Positions 1 to 9,727 are shown, counted from the first letter of the stretch. The stretch is 64,000 nucleotides of DNA from CAUJIW01 sp963205175 (GCA_041060555.1 JBEUDS010000003.1); one strand, 5' to 3'. The notes: generated by a model not told the origin, from the sequence alone. Translations and numbers: made by a program.

Positions 1-183
1 GTCCGCCAGCATCAACGCCGCCATCAGCAGCAGCCGGCCCTCACCCATCTGGCCGAGCGCCGCCGTCAGCTCATCGGCCTTGCGGTTGACGATGTCGGCA
101 AGCCGGCGGACCTGCTCCTCCTCGCCGTCGCCACAGGCGATCGGGTAATGGCGGCCGCCGACCAGGATGTTGATCTGGCCCAT
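1..183 (-). CDS. zapA: Cell division protein ZapA, N-terminal part (runs off the window)
   Basis: The reverse strand encodes 61 residues starting MGQINILVGGRHYPIACGDG and continuing through EEQVRRLADIVNRKADELTA to the window edge. ZapA is a small protein that binds FtsZ and bundles its filaments at the division site; its family begins with the same short beta-rich segment ('I-G-R-Y-I-C-G-EE..L..LA..VN.K') followed by a long helix. The start is the ATG at 183, one base after the stop of the DUF4164 gene upstream, so the two are almost certainly translated from one message. The C-terminal half is missing because of the window edge, not a mutation. Confidence 0.9.
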   Translation of the reverse strand, partial: MGQINILVGGRHYPIACGDGEEEQVRRLADIVNRKADELTAALGQMGEGRLLLMAALMLAD

Positions 184-184
184 C

Positions 185-544
185 TCAGTTGCCTCCCGCC
201 TGCTGCACCCGCGCGATCAGGCCATCGACCCGTTCCAGCGCCCCGTGGGCCGCCTGTTCCAGCTCGGCATGACGCAATTCCAGTTCGCCATAGCGCTGGA
301 TCAGCGCGTCGTGCGCGGTGGCCATGGCGTCCAGTTCATCGAGCAGGGCGGCGATCTCGCCCGCCGGCGCCTCGGCGTCCGTTGGCGGGCCGGCAGCGGC
401 CTGCTGGACCTGTTCGATCAGCATGTCGCGCTCGATGCGCAGCGCCGCCACCTCGGCCTCCAACGCGCGAATCCGCCCGTCGATGCGGGATTCGAGGCGC
501 CGCATGGCGTCGTCCAGATGCTGGATGGCCGTTTGCAGGGGCAT
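185..544 (-). CDS. DUF4164-type coiled-coil protein
   Basis: A 119-residue, nearly all-helical protein with no signal peptide or membrane segment. It has heptad-like stretches (residues 1-45 and about 65-115) rich in Leu, Ala, Glu and Arg, broken by a Pro/Ala-rich link near residues 50-60. Small coiled-coil proteins annotated DUF4164 are commonly found between tkt and zapA in alphaproteobacteria, which is the arrangement here. It is co-transcribed with zapA (1-bp gap), so a cell-division role is a reasonable inference from context only. No enzymatic motif is visible. Confidence 0.75.
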   Translation of the reverse strand: MPLQTAIQHLDDAMRRLESRIDGRIRALEAEVAALRIERDMLIEQVQQAAAGPPTDAEAPAGEIAALLDELDAMATAHDALIQRYGELELRHAELEQAAHGALERVDGLIARVQQAGGN

Positions 545-577
545 GGTCGGCCTTCGTTCTCAAAGAGTTGTCGCAAA

Positions 578-607
578 AGCATAAGACTTTGCTTGCAGCG
601 GCGTCAA
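578..607 (-). promoter_or_regulatory. Candidate sigma-70 promoter for DUF4164-zapA
   Basis: On the minus strand TTGACG (607-602) is followed after 18 bp by TATGCT (583-578). It points towards the DUF4164 start at 544. It lies back to back with the tkt promoter. Found by pattern only. Confidence 0.5.
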
Positions 608-625
608 CACGAGTCACGGCATAAG

Positions 626-653
626 TTGACGTCGGGCGCCGCATCCCTATTGT
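626..653 (+). promoter_or_regulatory. Candidate sigma-70 promoter for tkt
   Basis: TTGACG (626-631), 16-bp spacer, TATTGT (648-653). Transcription would begin near 660. That rules out the in-frame upstream start at 652 and supports the ATG at 685 for transketolase. Confidence 0.5.
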
Positions 654-684
654 GCGCGCGATTTCAATCCAGGTAGTTCCGCCC

Positions 685-2658
685 ATGACCGTCACGCAGC
701 AGCAAATGGCCAACGCGATCCGCGCCCTCAGCATGGACGCCATCGAAAAGGCCAAGTCCGGCCATCCCGGCATGCCGATGGGCATGGCCGACGTCGCCAC
801 CGTCCTGTTCACCAGGGTGATGAAATATGATCCGGCGGCGCCGCGCTGGGCGGACCGCGACCGCTTCGTGCTGTCGGCCGGTCACGGCTCGATGCTGCTG
901 TATTCGCTGCTGTATCTCACCGGCTACGCCAACCCGACCATCGACGAGATCAAGGCTTTCCGCCAGCTCGGCAGCCCGTGCGCCGGTCACCCGGAGTTCG
1001 GCGAGCTGGCGGGTGTCGAGACCACCACCGGGCCGCTGGGGCAGGGGCTGGCGACCTCGGTCGGCATGGCGCTGGCCGAACGGCACCTCAACGCGCTGTA
1101 CGGCGACGACCTGGTCGACCACCGCACCTATGTGATTGCCGGCGATGGCTGCCTGATGGAAGGCATCAGCCAGGAAGCCATTTCCATGGCCGGCCACTTC
1201 AAGCTCGGTCGGCTGATCGTGCTGTGGGACGACAATAACATCTCCATCGACGGGCCGATCAGCATCGCCTCCTCGGAGGACATTCCGGCCCGCTTCGCGG
1301 CGGCCGGCTGGCACGTCCAGCGGGTCGACGGCCATGATCCGGTGGCGGTGGAAGCCGCCCTGCTGGCGGCACAGGCCGATCCGCGCCCCTCGCTGATCGG
1401 CTGCAAGACCGTCATCGGCAAGGGCGCGCCCAACAAGCAGGGCAGCAAGGACACCCACGGTTCGCCGCTGGGGGCCGCCGAGATCGCCGCCACCCGCGAG
1501 AACATCGGCTGGTCCGCCGAGCCGTTCGTGGTGCCGGCCGACATCCTGGAGGCCTGGCGCGCCGCCGGTCGCCGGGGCGCGGCCGATCATGCCGCCTGGG
1601 TCCAGCGTTTCGCCGCCGCGCCCGCCGAGACCCGCGCCGAGTTCGAGCGCCGCATGGCCGGCGACCTGCCGGCGGGCCTCGATCAGGCGCTCGCCGACTA
1701 TATCGCCGGGCTGATCGAGAAGCCGCAGACGGTCGCCACCCGCAAGGCGTCCGAAATGGTGCTGGAGGCGATCAACGTCGCCGCGCCGGAAACAGTGGGC
1801 GGCTCGGCCGACCTCACCGGCTCCAACAACACCAAGACCAAGGGGCTCGCCATCCTCAACGCCGACAACTACGGCGGCCGCTATGTCCACTACGGCATCC
1901 GCGAGTTCGGCATGGCGGCGGCGATGAACGGCATGAGCCTGCATGGCGGCATCATCCCCTATGGCGGCACCTTCCTGGTGTTCACCGACTATTGCCGGCC
2001 GGCGATCCGCCTGTCGGCACTCCAGCACCAGCGGGTCGTCTATGTCATGACCCACGACTCCATCGGTCTGGGCGAGGATGGGCCGACCCACCAGCCGATC
2101 GAGCATCTGGCGAGCCTGCGGGCGATGCCCAACGTGGCGGTGTTCCGCCCCGCCGACGTGGTGGAAACCGCCGAGTGCTGGCAGCTGGCGCTGCAGCGCG
2201 CCGACGGGCCGTCGGTGCTGGCGCTGACCCGGCAGAACCTGGCGCAGCTTCGCCTGGAGGCCACCGGCGGCAACCTGTCGGCCCGTGGTGGCTATGTGCT
2301 GCGCTCCGCCGACAATGCCCGGGTGACCCTGATCGCCACCGGCTCCGAGGTCGGCATCGTCTGCGACGCGGCGGCCCTGCTGGCTGAGGCGGGGATCGCC
2401 GCCGAGGTCGTCTCGATGCCCTGCACCGAGCTGTTCGACGCCCAGGACGCGGCTTATCGCGCCTCGGTGCTGAAGCCCGGCACGCTGAAGGTGTCGGTGG
2501 AGGCCGGCTGCACCCAGGGGTGGCGCGCCTATGTCGGCGACAACGGCCTGACGCTGGGCATCGACCGCTTCGGTGCCAGCGCGCCGGCGGAGCAGCTCTA
2601 CGATTTCTTCGGGTTAACCGCGAACAAGATTGCCGAAAAGGTCAAGGCTGCGCTATAG
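685..2658 (+). CDS. tkt: Transketolase
   Basis: A 657-residue transketolase, the normal length. It moves a two-carbon ketol unit between sugar phosphates using thiamine diphosphate and Mg2+ (pentose phosphate pathway). Visible features are the N-terminal KSGHPGMPMGMAD segment (about residues 24-36), the cofactor motif beginning GDGCLMEG (GDG at 153-155), GLGEDGPTHQPIEHLA in the pyrimidine-binding domain and a C-terminal domain ending near EKVKAAL. An upstream in-frame start at 652 would overlap the predicted -10 box, so the ATG at 685 with AGG about 10 bp upstream is chosen. It is the first gene of the tkt-gap-pgk-fba run in the same direction. Confidence 0.96.
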   Translation: MTVTQQQMANAIRALSMDAIEKAKSGHPGMPMGMADVATVLFTRVMKYDPAAPRWADRDRFVLSAGHGSMLLYSLLYLTGYANPTIDEIKAFRQLGSPCAGHPEFGELAGVETTTGPLGQGLATSVGMALAERHLNALYGDDLVDHRTYVIAGDGCLMEGISQEAISMAGHFKLGRLIVLWDDNNISIDGPISIASSEDIPARFAAAGWHVQRVDGHDPVAVEAALLAAQADPRPSLIGCKTVIGKGAPNKQGSKDTHGSPLGAAEIAATRENIGWSAEPFVVPADILEAWRAAGRRGAADHAAWVQRFAAAPAETRAEFERRMAGDLPAGLDQALADYIAGLIEKPQTVATRKASEMVLEAINVAAPETVGGSADLTGSNNTKTKGLAILNADNYGGRYVHYGIREFGMAAAMNGMSLHGGIIPYGGTFLVFTDYCRPAIRLSALQHQRVVYVMTHDSIGLGEDGPTHQPIEHLASLRAMPNVAVFRPADVVETAECWQLALQRADGPSVLALTRQNLAQLRLEATGGNLSARGGYVLRSADNARVTLIATGSEVGIVCDAAALLAEAGIAAEVVSMPCTELFDAQDAAYRASVLKPGTLKVSVEAGCTQGWRAYVGDNGLTLGIDRFGASAPAEQLYDFFGLTANKIAEKVKAAL

Positions 2659-2706
2659 CCCCGCGCGATTTGCGACGTTCACGTTCTTTGCCATTGGGAG
2701 ACTAGG

Positions 2707-3714
<1,008 letters not shown>

Positions 3715-3724
3715 ACGCCGGCGC

Positions 3725-3761
3725 GCCCGCTCGCCCTTCGACGGGCTCGGGACGAGCGGGC
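3725..3761. repeat. REP-like palindrome, copy 1
   Basis: Nine-base arms GCCCGCTCG (3725-3733) and CGAGCGGGC (3753-3761) enclose a core containing CCCTTCGACGGGCTCGGGAC. The core closely matches the right arm of the larger inverted repeat at 10498-10579 (one inserted T and a few substitutions). It lies between gap and pgk and has no T run, so it could process or stabilise mRNA as well as act as a repeat element. Confidence 0.6.
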
Positions 3762-3825
3762 CTGATGGCTGGAACGGTGCGATTCCGTTCGTGGCGAGCC
3801 TGTCCAGCCGCGAACGGAGTCTTTC

Positions 3826-5022
3826 ATGCCGAACTTCAAGACCCTTGATGATCTTTCTGATCTGACTGGTAAACGCGTCCTGGTCCGTTCGGACCTCAAC
3901 GTGCCGATGCACGACGGCCGGGTGAGCGACGCGACCCGCCTGGAGGCCACCGCGCCGACCATCCGCGACCTCGTCGCCAAGGGCGCGACGGTGCTGGTGC
4001 TGGCCCACTTCGACCGTCCCAAGGGCAAGCGGGTGCCGGAAATGTCGCTGAAGCCGGTGGCGCCGGCGCTGGCGACGGTGCTGGGCCGCGACGTGGCCTT
4101 CATCGACGACTGCTGCGGCGCCGGGGCGGAAGCGGCGGTCGCCGCCCTGCCGGCGGGCGCGGTGGCGGTGCTGGAAAACACCCGTTTCCACGCCGGCGAG
4201 GAAAAGAACGACCCCGAACTGGCGGCGGCGATGGCCCGCCTGGGCGACCTCTACGTCAACGATGCCTTTTCCTGCGCGCACCGGGCGCACGCCTCCACCG
4301 AGGCGCTGGCGCGGGTGCTGCCGGCCTATGCCGGCCGCTCGATGGCCCGTGAGCTGCAGGCGCTGGAAAACGCGCTGGGCAACCCGCAGCGGCCGGTCGC
4401 GGCCGTGGTCGGCGGCGCCAAGGTGTCGACCAAGCTCGACGTGCTGACCAATCTGGTCGGCCGCGTCGATCACCTGATCATCGGTGGCGGCATGGCCAAC
4501 ACCTTCCTCGCCGCGCGCGGGGTCAATGTCGGCAAGAGCCTGTGCGAGCACGACCTCGCCGAGACGGCGCTGGCCATCCTCGACAAGGCGGAGGCCGCCG
4601 GCTGCACCGTCCATCTGCCCTATGACGTGGTGGTGGCGCGCGAGTTCAAGGCCAATGCCGACAATCGCGTCGTCAACGTGCATGAGGTGGCGGCGGACGA
4701 GATGATCCTCGATGTCGGCCCGGCCGCGGTCGAGGCGCTGGCGGATGCGCTCAAGATCTGCAAGACGCTGGTGTGGAACGGTCCGCTCGGCGCCTTCGAG
4801 ATCGCACCGTTCGACAAGGCGACGGTGGCGCTGGCGCAGGTGGCGGCGGCGCTCACCGAGGCCGGCGGCCTGCTGTCGGTGGCCGGCGGCGGCGATACGG
4901 TCGCCGCGCTCAACCACGCCGGCGTGGCGGCCAAGTTCAGCTTCGTCTCCACCGCCGGCGGCGCCTTCCTCGAATGGATGGAAGGCAAGGCTCTGCCCGG
5001 CGTCGACGCGCTGAAGGCTTAA
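3826..5022 (+). CDS. pgk: Phosphoglycerate kinase
   Basis: A 398-residue monomeric kinase that converts 1,3-bisphosphoglycerate plus ADP to 3-phosphoglycerate plus ATP. The N-terminal signature KRVLVRSDLNVPMHDGRV includes the substrate arginine and aspartate-asparagine. NDAFSCAHRAHAS follows, then AVVGGAKVSTKLDVL at the hinge, and the C-terminal nucleotide-binding loop VAGGGDTVAAL. The start ATG at 3826 follows ACGGAG. It lies 111 bp after gap across the REP-like element. All regions expected for a full-length enzyme are present. Confidence 0.97.
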   Translation: MPNFKTLDDLSDLTGKRVLVRSDLNVPMHDGRVSDATRLEATAPTIRDLVAKGATVLVLAHFDRPKGKRVPEMSLKPVAPALATVLGRDVAFIDDCCGAGAEAAVAALPAGAVAVLENTRFHAGEEKNDPELAAAMARLGDLYVNDAFSCAHRAHASTEALARVLPAYAGRSMARELQALENALGNPQRPVAAVVGGAKVSTKLDVLTNLVGRVDHLIIGGGMANTFLAARGVNVGKSLCEHDLAETALAILDKAEAAGCTVHLPYDVVVAREFKANADNRVVNVHEVAADEMILDVGPAAVEALADALKICKTLVWNGPLGAFEIAPFDKATVALAQVAAALTEAGGLLSVAGGGDTVAALNHAGVAAKFSFVSTAGGAFLEWMEGKALPGVDALKA

Positions 5023-5137
5023 CCGGTTGGCAGGGAGAGGGCGGGTATCCGCGTCGTCTCCTGTACGTTTTCTTGTGGGCGGCTGTGATGTATGAGGCCG
5101 CCAGAGCTGTTGGACACCAGATCAGAGGGGCACGCCC

Positions 5138-6058
5138 ATGAAAGTCACACGCAAGGTCAAAGACATTCTCTCGTGGTACGAGACCGAGAACGCCGGCACC
5201 AAGGCCAATCTCGCCCGTATCCTGTGCACCGGTCGCCTGGCCGGCACCGGCAAGATGATCATCCTGCCGGTCGACCAGGGTTTCGAGCATGGCCCGGCCC
5301 GCTCGTTCGCGCCGAACCCGGCCGGCTATGATCCGTTCTACCACCCGTCGCTGGCCATCGAGGCCGGGCTGAACGCCTACGCCACGCCGCTGGGCATGAT
5401 GGAAGCGGTGGCTGACCGCGTCGCCGGCCAGATTCCGCTGATCCTCAAGATGAACTCGGCCAACTCGCTGTCGGGTCTGAAGGACCAGGCGATCACCGGC
5501 AGCATCAACGATGCGCTGAAGCTGGGCTGCTCGGCCATCGGCTTCACCATCTATCCGGGCTCGGACGACTGCTACAACATGATGGAGGAGTTCCGCGAAC
5601 TCTCCGAGGAAGCCAAGTCGGTCGGTCTGGCGGTGGTGCTGTGGTCCTACCCGCGCGGTGGCGGCCTGTCGAAGGACGGCGAGACGGCGATGGACATTTG
5701 CGCCTATGCCGCCCACATGGCGGCGCTGATGGGCGCCAACATCATCAAGGTGAAGCTGCCGACCGATCATCTGGAGCAGGCGGAAGCCAAGAAGGTGTAC
5801 GAGAAGGAAAAGATCGACCTCTCGACCATGGCCAAGCGCGTCGAGCACGTCATGCAGGCCGCCTTCGCCGGTCGTCGCCTGGTGGTGTTCTCCGGCGGCG
5901 CGACCAAGGGCGCCGACTCGGTGTATGACGATGCCCGCGCCATCCGCGACGGCGGCGGCAACGGCTCGATCATTGGCCGCAACACCTTCCAGCGTCCGAA
6001 GGCCGACGCGCTGGCGATGCTGGACAAGATCGTCAACATCTATCTCGGCAAGGCATAA
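5138..6058 (+). CDS. fba: Class I fructose-bisphosphate aldolase (DhnA/FbaB type)
   Basis: A 306-residue TIM-barrel protein of the DeoC/FbaB (DhnA) aldolase family, which forms a Schiff base with lysine and needs no metal, unlike the zinc class II enzyme. Visible are the LPVDQGFEHGP phosphate-site segment at about residues 43-53, and ANIIKVKLPTD, where Lys204 or Lys206 is the probable Schiff-base lysine. VFSGGATKG and GGGNGSIIGRNTFQRP form the C-terminal phosphate-binding loops. It cleaves fructose 1,6-bisphosphate to the two triose phosphates and closes the tkt-gap-pgk-fba set. The family assignment is firm; which lysine is catalytic is inferred from position. Confidence 0.93.
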   Translation: MKVTRKVKDILSWYETENAGTKANLARILCTGRLAGTGKMIILPVDQGFEHGPARSFAPNPAGYDPFYHPSLAIEAGLNAYATPLGMMEAVADRVAGQIPLILKMNSANSLSGLKDQAITGSINDALKLGCSAIGFTIYPGSDDCYNMMEEFRELSEEAKSVGLAVVLWSYPRGGGLSKDGETAMDICAYAAHMAALMGANIIKVKLPTDHLEQAEAKKVYEKEKIDLSTMAKRVEHVMQAAFAGRRLVVFSGGATKGADSVYDDARAIRDGGGNGSIIGRNTFQRPKADALAMLDKIVNIYLGKA

Positions 6059-6075
6059 GCCGCCGGGGGCTGTCG

Positions 6076-6142
6076 GGCCCGTGGCGTGCCACGGGCCTCG
6101 AACGACCGCCACGGTCGTGGGTGGCCGGGCTGATGCCCGGCC
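6076..6142. other. Run of hairpins between fba and thiE
   Basis: Two perfect stems lie in this interval: GGCCCGTGGC/GCCACGGGCC (6076-6085, 6088-6097), and GGCCGGGC/GCCCGGCC (6123-6130, 6135-6142) with a TGAT loop. Between them is a weaker CGACC/GGTCG pair. None has a T run. They may terminate with Rho or protect the 3' end of the aldolase message. Confidence 0.45.
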
Positions 6143-6169
6143 ATGGCATTTGAGGGGCAGGAGAGCATC

Positions 6170-6859
6170 ATGACCGACGCGATCGACAGCGACATCACCG
6201 CCTTCGGACGCGACGACGCGCGCCCGCCCTGCCAGCTCTATCTCATCACGCCGCCGGCGCTGGAGATTCCGGCCTTTGTCGAGACGTTCCGCCGGGCGCT
6301 GGACGGCGGCCCGGTGGCGGCGTTGCAGCTGCGGCTGAAGGACGTGCCGGACGACGTGGTGCTGCGCGCGGCGGAGGCCCTGCTGCCGGTGTGCCAGGCG
6401 TCAGATGTGGCGCTGATCGTCAACGACCGGGCGGACCTCGCCAAACAGGCCGGTGCCGACGGCGTGCATCTGGGCCAGACCGACGGCTCGGTGCGCGAGG
6501 CGCGCCGCTTGCTGGGCGAGGGCGCGCAGATCGGCGTCACCTGTCATGCCAGCCGTGACCTTGCCATGCGCGCCGGCGAGGAGGGGGCGGATTACGTCGC
6601 TTTCGGCGCCTTCTATCCCACCGACACCAAGACGCCGCCGAGTTTCGCGCAACCGGATATCCTCACCTGGTGGGTGGCGCTGTCGGAAATTCCCTGCGTC
6701 GCCATTGGCGGCATCACGCCCGCCAATGCCGCCCCCCTGGTGGCGGCGGGCGCGGATTTTCTCGCCGTCAGCGCTGGCGTGTGGGCCCATGCGGCCGGAC
6801 CCGCCGCTGCGGTCGCGGCCTTCAATGCCCTGTTTGTCACACAACCTGCTGGCGAATAA
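6170..6859 (+). CDS. thiE: Thiamine-phosphate synthase family protein
   Basis: A 229-residue TIM barrel of the ThiE family, which joins HMP pyrophosphate and thiazole phosphate to make thiamine phosphate. The matching motifs are QLYLITPP at the start, AALQLRLKD, LIVNDRADLAKQAGADGVHLGQ (diphosphate and Mg2+ site), IGVTCHAS, DYVAFGAFYPTDTK and CVAIGGITPANA, ending with the phosphate-binding FLAVSAGVW. The ATG at 6170 is chosen over the one at 6143 because CAGGAG lies just upstream of it. No other thiamine gene or THI-box riboswitch is seen nearby. ThiE or a close paralogue such as TenI are both possible; the HMP-PP site residues favour ThiE. Confidence 0.85.
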   Translation: MTDAIDSDITAFGRDDARPPCQLYLITPPALEIPAFVETFRRALDGGPVAALQLRLKDVPDDVVLRAAEALLPVCQASDVALIVNDRADLAKQAGADGVHLGQTDGSVREARRLLGEGAQIGVTCHASRDLAMRAGEEGADYVAFGAFYPTDTKTPPSFAQPDILTWWVALSEIPCVAIGGITPANAAPLVAAGADFLAVSAGVWAHAAGPAAAVAAFNALFVTQPAGE

Positions 6860-6885
6860 GAGTTAATCAAGACTCCGGCGAAACA

Positions 6886-6910
6886 ACAGCGGCAGTCGTG
6901 CGGCCGCTGT
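6886..6910. terminator. Hairpin after thiE, no T run
   Basis: Eight-base arms ACAGCGGC (6886-6893) and GCCGCTGT (6903-6910) with a 9-base loop, 27 bp after the thiE stop. A TATAAG just downstream could be a -10 box for the next gene, so the element may separate two transcripts. Confidence 0.4.
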
Positions 6911-7015
6911 GGTATAAGCGCAAGCATCAGCCAAACGACAAAAACAGACCATCTGGGTCGCATCGAACTGGTTCCGGGGGGGAGCCGGTAGCACGTGCGT
7001 TCGTGGTGGAGAGAT

Positions 7016-7315
7016 ATGCCTGTATTGACCGTGGATCTGCAGGAAGGCTTTGCCGACGATCATGTGACCGTTCTGGTGGATGATCGCGCGGTGTTTGACC
7101 GACGCGGCGTGCGCACCCGCTATGAGATCGGCTTCGCGGCTCGTGCCGAGATCGAGCTGGATCGGGGCGCGCACAAGGTGTGCATCCTGCTGCCCGACAA
7201 GGGCGAGGTCGCGGAGACGACCGTCGACACCCAGTCGGTCAGCCATGTCGGCGTGGAACGCGCCGAAGGGCAGGTCATCATGCGACCGTCCGCCGAGCCG
7301 TTTCGCTATATGTAG
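7016..7315 (+). CDS. Small protein of unknown function
   Basis: A 99-residue soluble protein, starting MPVLTVDLQEGFADDHVTVLVD, with alternating hydrophobic and charged residues that suggest a small beta-sandwich. There is no signal peptide, cysteine pair or membrane segment. The ATG at 7016 is preceded by GGAGAG at a good distance; an upstream ATG at 6995 lacks one. It ends 138 bp before the metzincin gene and points the same way, so co-expression is possible. I do not recognise the family. Confidence 0.7.
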   Translation: MPVLTVDLQEGFADDHVTVLVDDRAVFDRRGVRTRYEIGFAARAEIELDRGAHKVCILLPDKGEVAETTVDTQSVSHVGVERAEGQVIMRPSAEPFRYM

Positions 7316-7380
7316 GCCGGAACCGCCGGGCATCGCCTGACGATCGGTTATCGCCGGAAGGCCCGTTATCGAAAGTCTCT

Positions 7381-7422
7381 CCACGTCGTTGCGTGGCGCT
7401 GGCGCGCTCATGTTCGCGCGCC
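7381..7422. other. Two small hairpins in the leader of the metalloprotease gene
   Basis: CCACG/CGTGG (7381-7385, 7392-7396) and GGCGCGC/GCGCGCC (7401-7407, 7416-7422) lie between the small unknown gene and the metalloprotease start at 7453. No T run follows. They could act in the 5' leader; nothing shows that they do. Confidence 0.25.
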
Positions 7423-7452
7423 CGTTCCCAACCAGATAATGGAGAGACGACG

Positions 7453-9690
7453 ATGACCGACATCAAACACGGTGAGAACGGATATGGCGACGAGGCCGAC
7501 GCGGGCTTCGATGAAACCGCCTACTATCCCGAAACGGCAACCCAGCTGACGCCGGCGGACCGCCTGACCCCCAGGCTGCCCCTGCCGCTGTTCGCCAGCG
7601 GCTTGTATCAGTGGAGCCAGCGGCTGCTGGTGCCGGACCTGCCCGTCCGGCCCATTCCGACGCCGTTGCCCATCCATCCCGACCTGCCGATCCCGCCGCG
7701 GCCCGGTCCGGGGCCGAGCCCGACCGGCCTGGAGACGGAGGCGGCGACCGACGAGGCGCTGCTGCCGATCCTGTTCAACCGGGAAGAACTGCGGCTCGAC
7801 GTCGACGGCCGCTATCCGCAGATGACCGCCAGCGGCACGCTGTTCCGCCGATTCACCATGCGCACCCACTGGATCGCCTCGCTGACCCGTACCGGCAGCA
7901 ACAGCTACACCGGCGCCATCTGGTTCAAGGACGGCGACACGGCGGGATTTCCGTTCACCAATGTCAACATCACGGTGATCCGCAGCCTGTTCCCCAACCA
8001 GCGGCGGGTGACCATCCAGTTCGCCGGTGGCGGCGCTACCCGCACCCGGACCTACGGTTTCGTGTCGAGCTATTTCCACAAGGTGGAGTTCGAGTTCGAT
8101 CACCAGGTCGGGGCGACGCCGGTGCTTGACATCAACACCACGGCGCATCCCAACCGGCCGGCATCGCTCGGGGCCGAGACACTGACAGCGACCAAGGTAT
8201 TTCAGCGGGCGGGCTTCGATGTCCGCGTGAACGGCGCGGTGAGCGCCATCCCCAGCGATGGCGCGGACACCAACACCACCTGGAGCGACGCGGAAATGCA
8301 TGACGCCATGCAGGTCTACTGGTCGCGCTTCGCCGACAGGTCGCAATGGGCGATGTGGGTGCTGACCGCCAGGCAGCATGACATGGGCTCGGGCCTGGGC
8401 GGCATCATGTTTGATTCCATCGGCCCGAACCATCGCCAGGGCACGGCGTTGTTCACGGACAGCTTCATCAACGTCGCGCCGGGGGGCGATCCGGCGCCCG
8501 ACGCCTGGAAGCGCCGGATGCAGTTCTGGACCATGATCCACGAGATGGGCCACGCCTTCAATCTGGCCCACAGCTGGCAGAAGAACCTCGGCACGCCGTG
8601 GATTCCGCTGGCGGCGGACGGTGAAGCGCGCAGCTTCATGAACTACCCGGTCCGGGTTGCGGGGGGGCAGCAGGCGTTCTTCGCCGACTTCCAGTTCCGT
8701 TTCTCCAATCCCGAGATGCTGTTCATGCGCCACGCGCCGAGCCGCTTCGTCGAGATGGGCAACGCCGACTGGTTCGACCACCACGGCTTCGAGCAGCCGG
8801 ATGGCGCGGGCGAGCTGGAACTGGAGCTGCGGATCGACCGCGACAAGCCGCACTATGACTTCATGGAACCGGTGGTCGTCGAGCTGCGGATCACCAACCG
8901 CGCGACCGAGCCGAGGATCGTGCCGGAGAGTCTGCTCGCCGACGCCCAGGAGATGCTGGTCATCACCAAGCGCGATGGGCAGGCGGCCAGGCAGTGGCGA
9001 CCGTTCGCCCACCACTGCCGCGAGCCGCGCGGGCGGGTGCTGCAGCCGGGCGACAGTCTGACCGAGAGCCTGTTCGTGGCGGTGGGCGAGGGTGGCTGGC
9101 ACATCGACGAGCCAGGCAACTACACGCTGCAAGTGGCGCTGGAGGCCAATGGCCAGGAGCTGATGTCCAACCCGCTGCGTATCCGGGTGGCGCCGCCGCG
9201 CTCGTTCGAGGAGCAGCATCTGGCGCAGGACGTGTTCACCGAGGATGCCGGCCGGGTGATGGCGTTCGATGGCTCGATGGTGCTGGAGAGCGGCATTGAT
9301 GCCTGGCGTCGGGTGATGGAACAGCTGCCGAAGTCGCGGGCGGCGATCCATGCCGCCATCACCCTGGCGACGCCCAGGAGCCGGCGGTTCCGTACGCTCG
9401 ACTGGAAGGCGGCGCGGGCCGGGCAGGAAGAGGCGAAGTGCTTCCGCTTTGCCAAGGTGGACCATGATGGCGCCCGCAAGCTGCTCGACAAGGCGCTGGG
9501 TGACACCCGGCTGGCGGTGGAGACGCTGGGAGGCGTCGATTTCCTCTACTATGCCGGGCATTACAGCGACTGGCTGGAGAAGGAAGGCGACAAGGCCGAC
9601 GCCCGCAAGATGGGCGATGCCTGCAAGAAGGCAGCCGATCTGCGCGCGGCGCGCGACAAGCCGGGGCGCGAGCGGCGGCAGGTTGCCTGA
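7453..9690 (+). CDS. Metzincin-type zinc metalloprotease with C-terminal beta domain
   Basis: A 745-residue protein with an extended zinc site HEMGHAFNLAH at residues 363-373 (His363, Glu364, His367, His373). A Met-turn-like SFMNY follows, with Met396. Together these identify a metzincin, with Asn in place of the common Gly at the eighth position of the motif. Before the catalytic part are an acidic N-terminus, a proline-rich stretch (residues 61-90, 14 prolines) and a beta-rich region of about 170 residues. After it are one or two Ig-like beta segments (about 455-590) and a basic helical tail. There is no Sec signal peptide. GGAGAG at 7441 fixes the ATG at 7453. The substrate and cell location are unknown, and no secretion genes are nearby. 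Confidence 0.75.
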   Translation: MTDIKHGENGYGDEADAGFDETAYYPETATQLTPADRLTPRLPLPLFASGLYQWSQRLLVPDLPVRPIPTPLPIHPDLPIPPRPGPGPSPTGLETEAATDEALLPILFNREELRLDVDGRYPQMTASGTLFRRFTMRTHWIASLTRTGSNSYTGAIWFKDGDTAGFPFTNVNITVIRSLFPNQRRVTIQFAGGGATRTRTYGFVSSYFHKVEFEFDHQVGATPVLDINTTAHPNRPASLGAETLTATKVFQRAGFDVRVNGAVSAIPSDGADTNTTWSDAEMHDAMQVYWSRFADRSQWAMWVLTARQHDMGSGLGGIMFDSIGPNHRQGTALFTDSFINVAPGGDPAPDAWKRRMQFWTMIHEMGHAFNLAHSWQKNLGTPWIPLAADGEARSFMNYPVRVAGGQQAFFADFQFRFSNPEMLFMRHAPSRFVEMGNADWFDHHGFEQPDGAGELELELRIDRDKPHYDFMEPVVVELRITNRATEPRIVPESLLADAQEMLVITKRDGQAARQWRPFAHHCREPRGRVLQPGDSLTESLFVAVGEGGWHIDEPGNYTLQVALEANGQELMSNPLRIRVAPPRSFEEQHLAQDVFTEDAGRVMAFDGSMVLESGIDAWRRVMEQLPKSRAAIHAAITLATPRSRRFRTLDWKAARAGQEEAKCFRFAKVDHDGARKLLDKALGDTRLAVETLGGVDFLYYAGHYSDWLEKEGDKADARKMGDACKKAADLRAARDKPGRERRQVA

Positions 9691-9727
9691 GGTGGCCCGT
9701 AACTGACCGGAATGATGTCGGTCGTGG

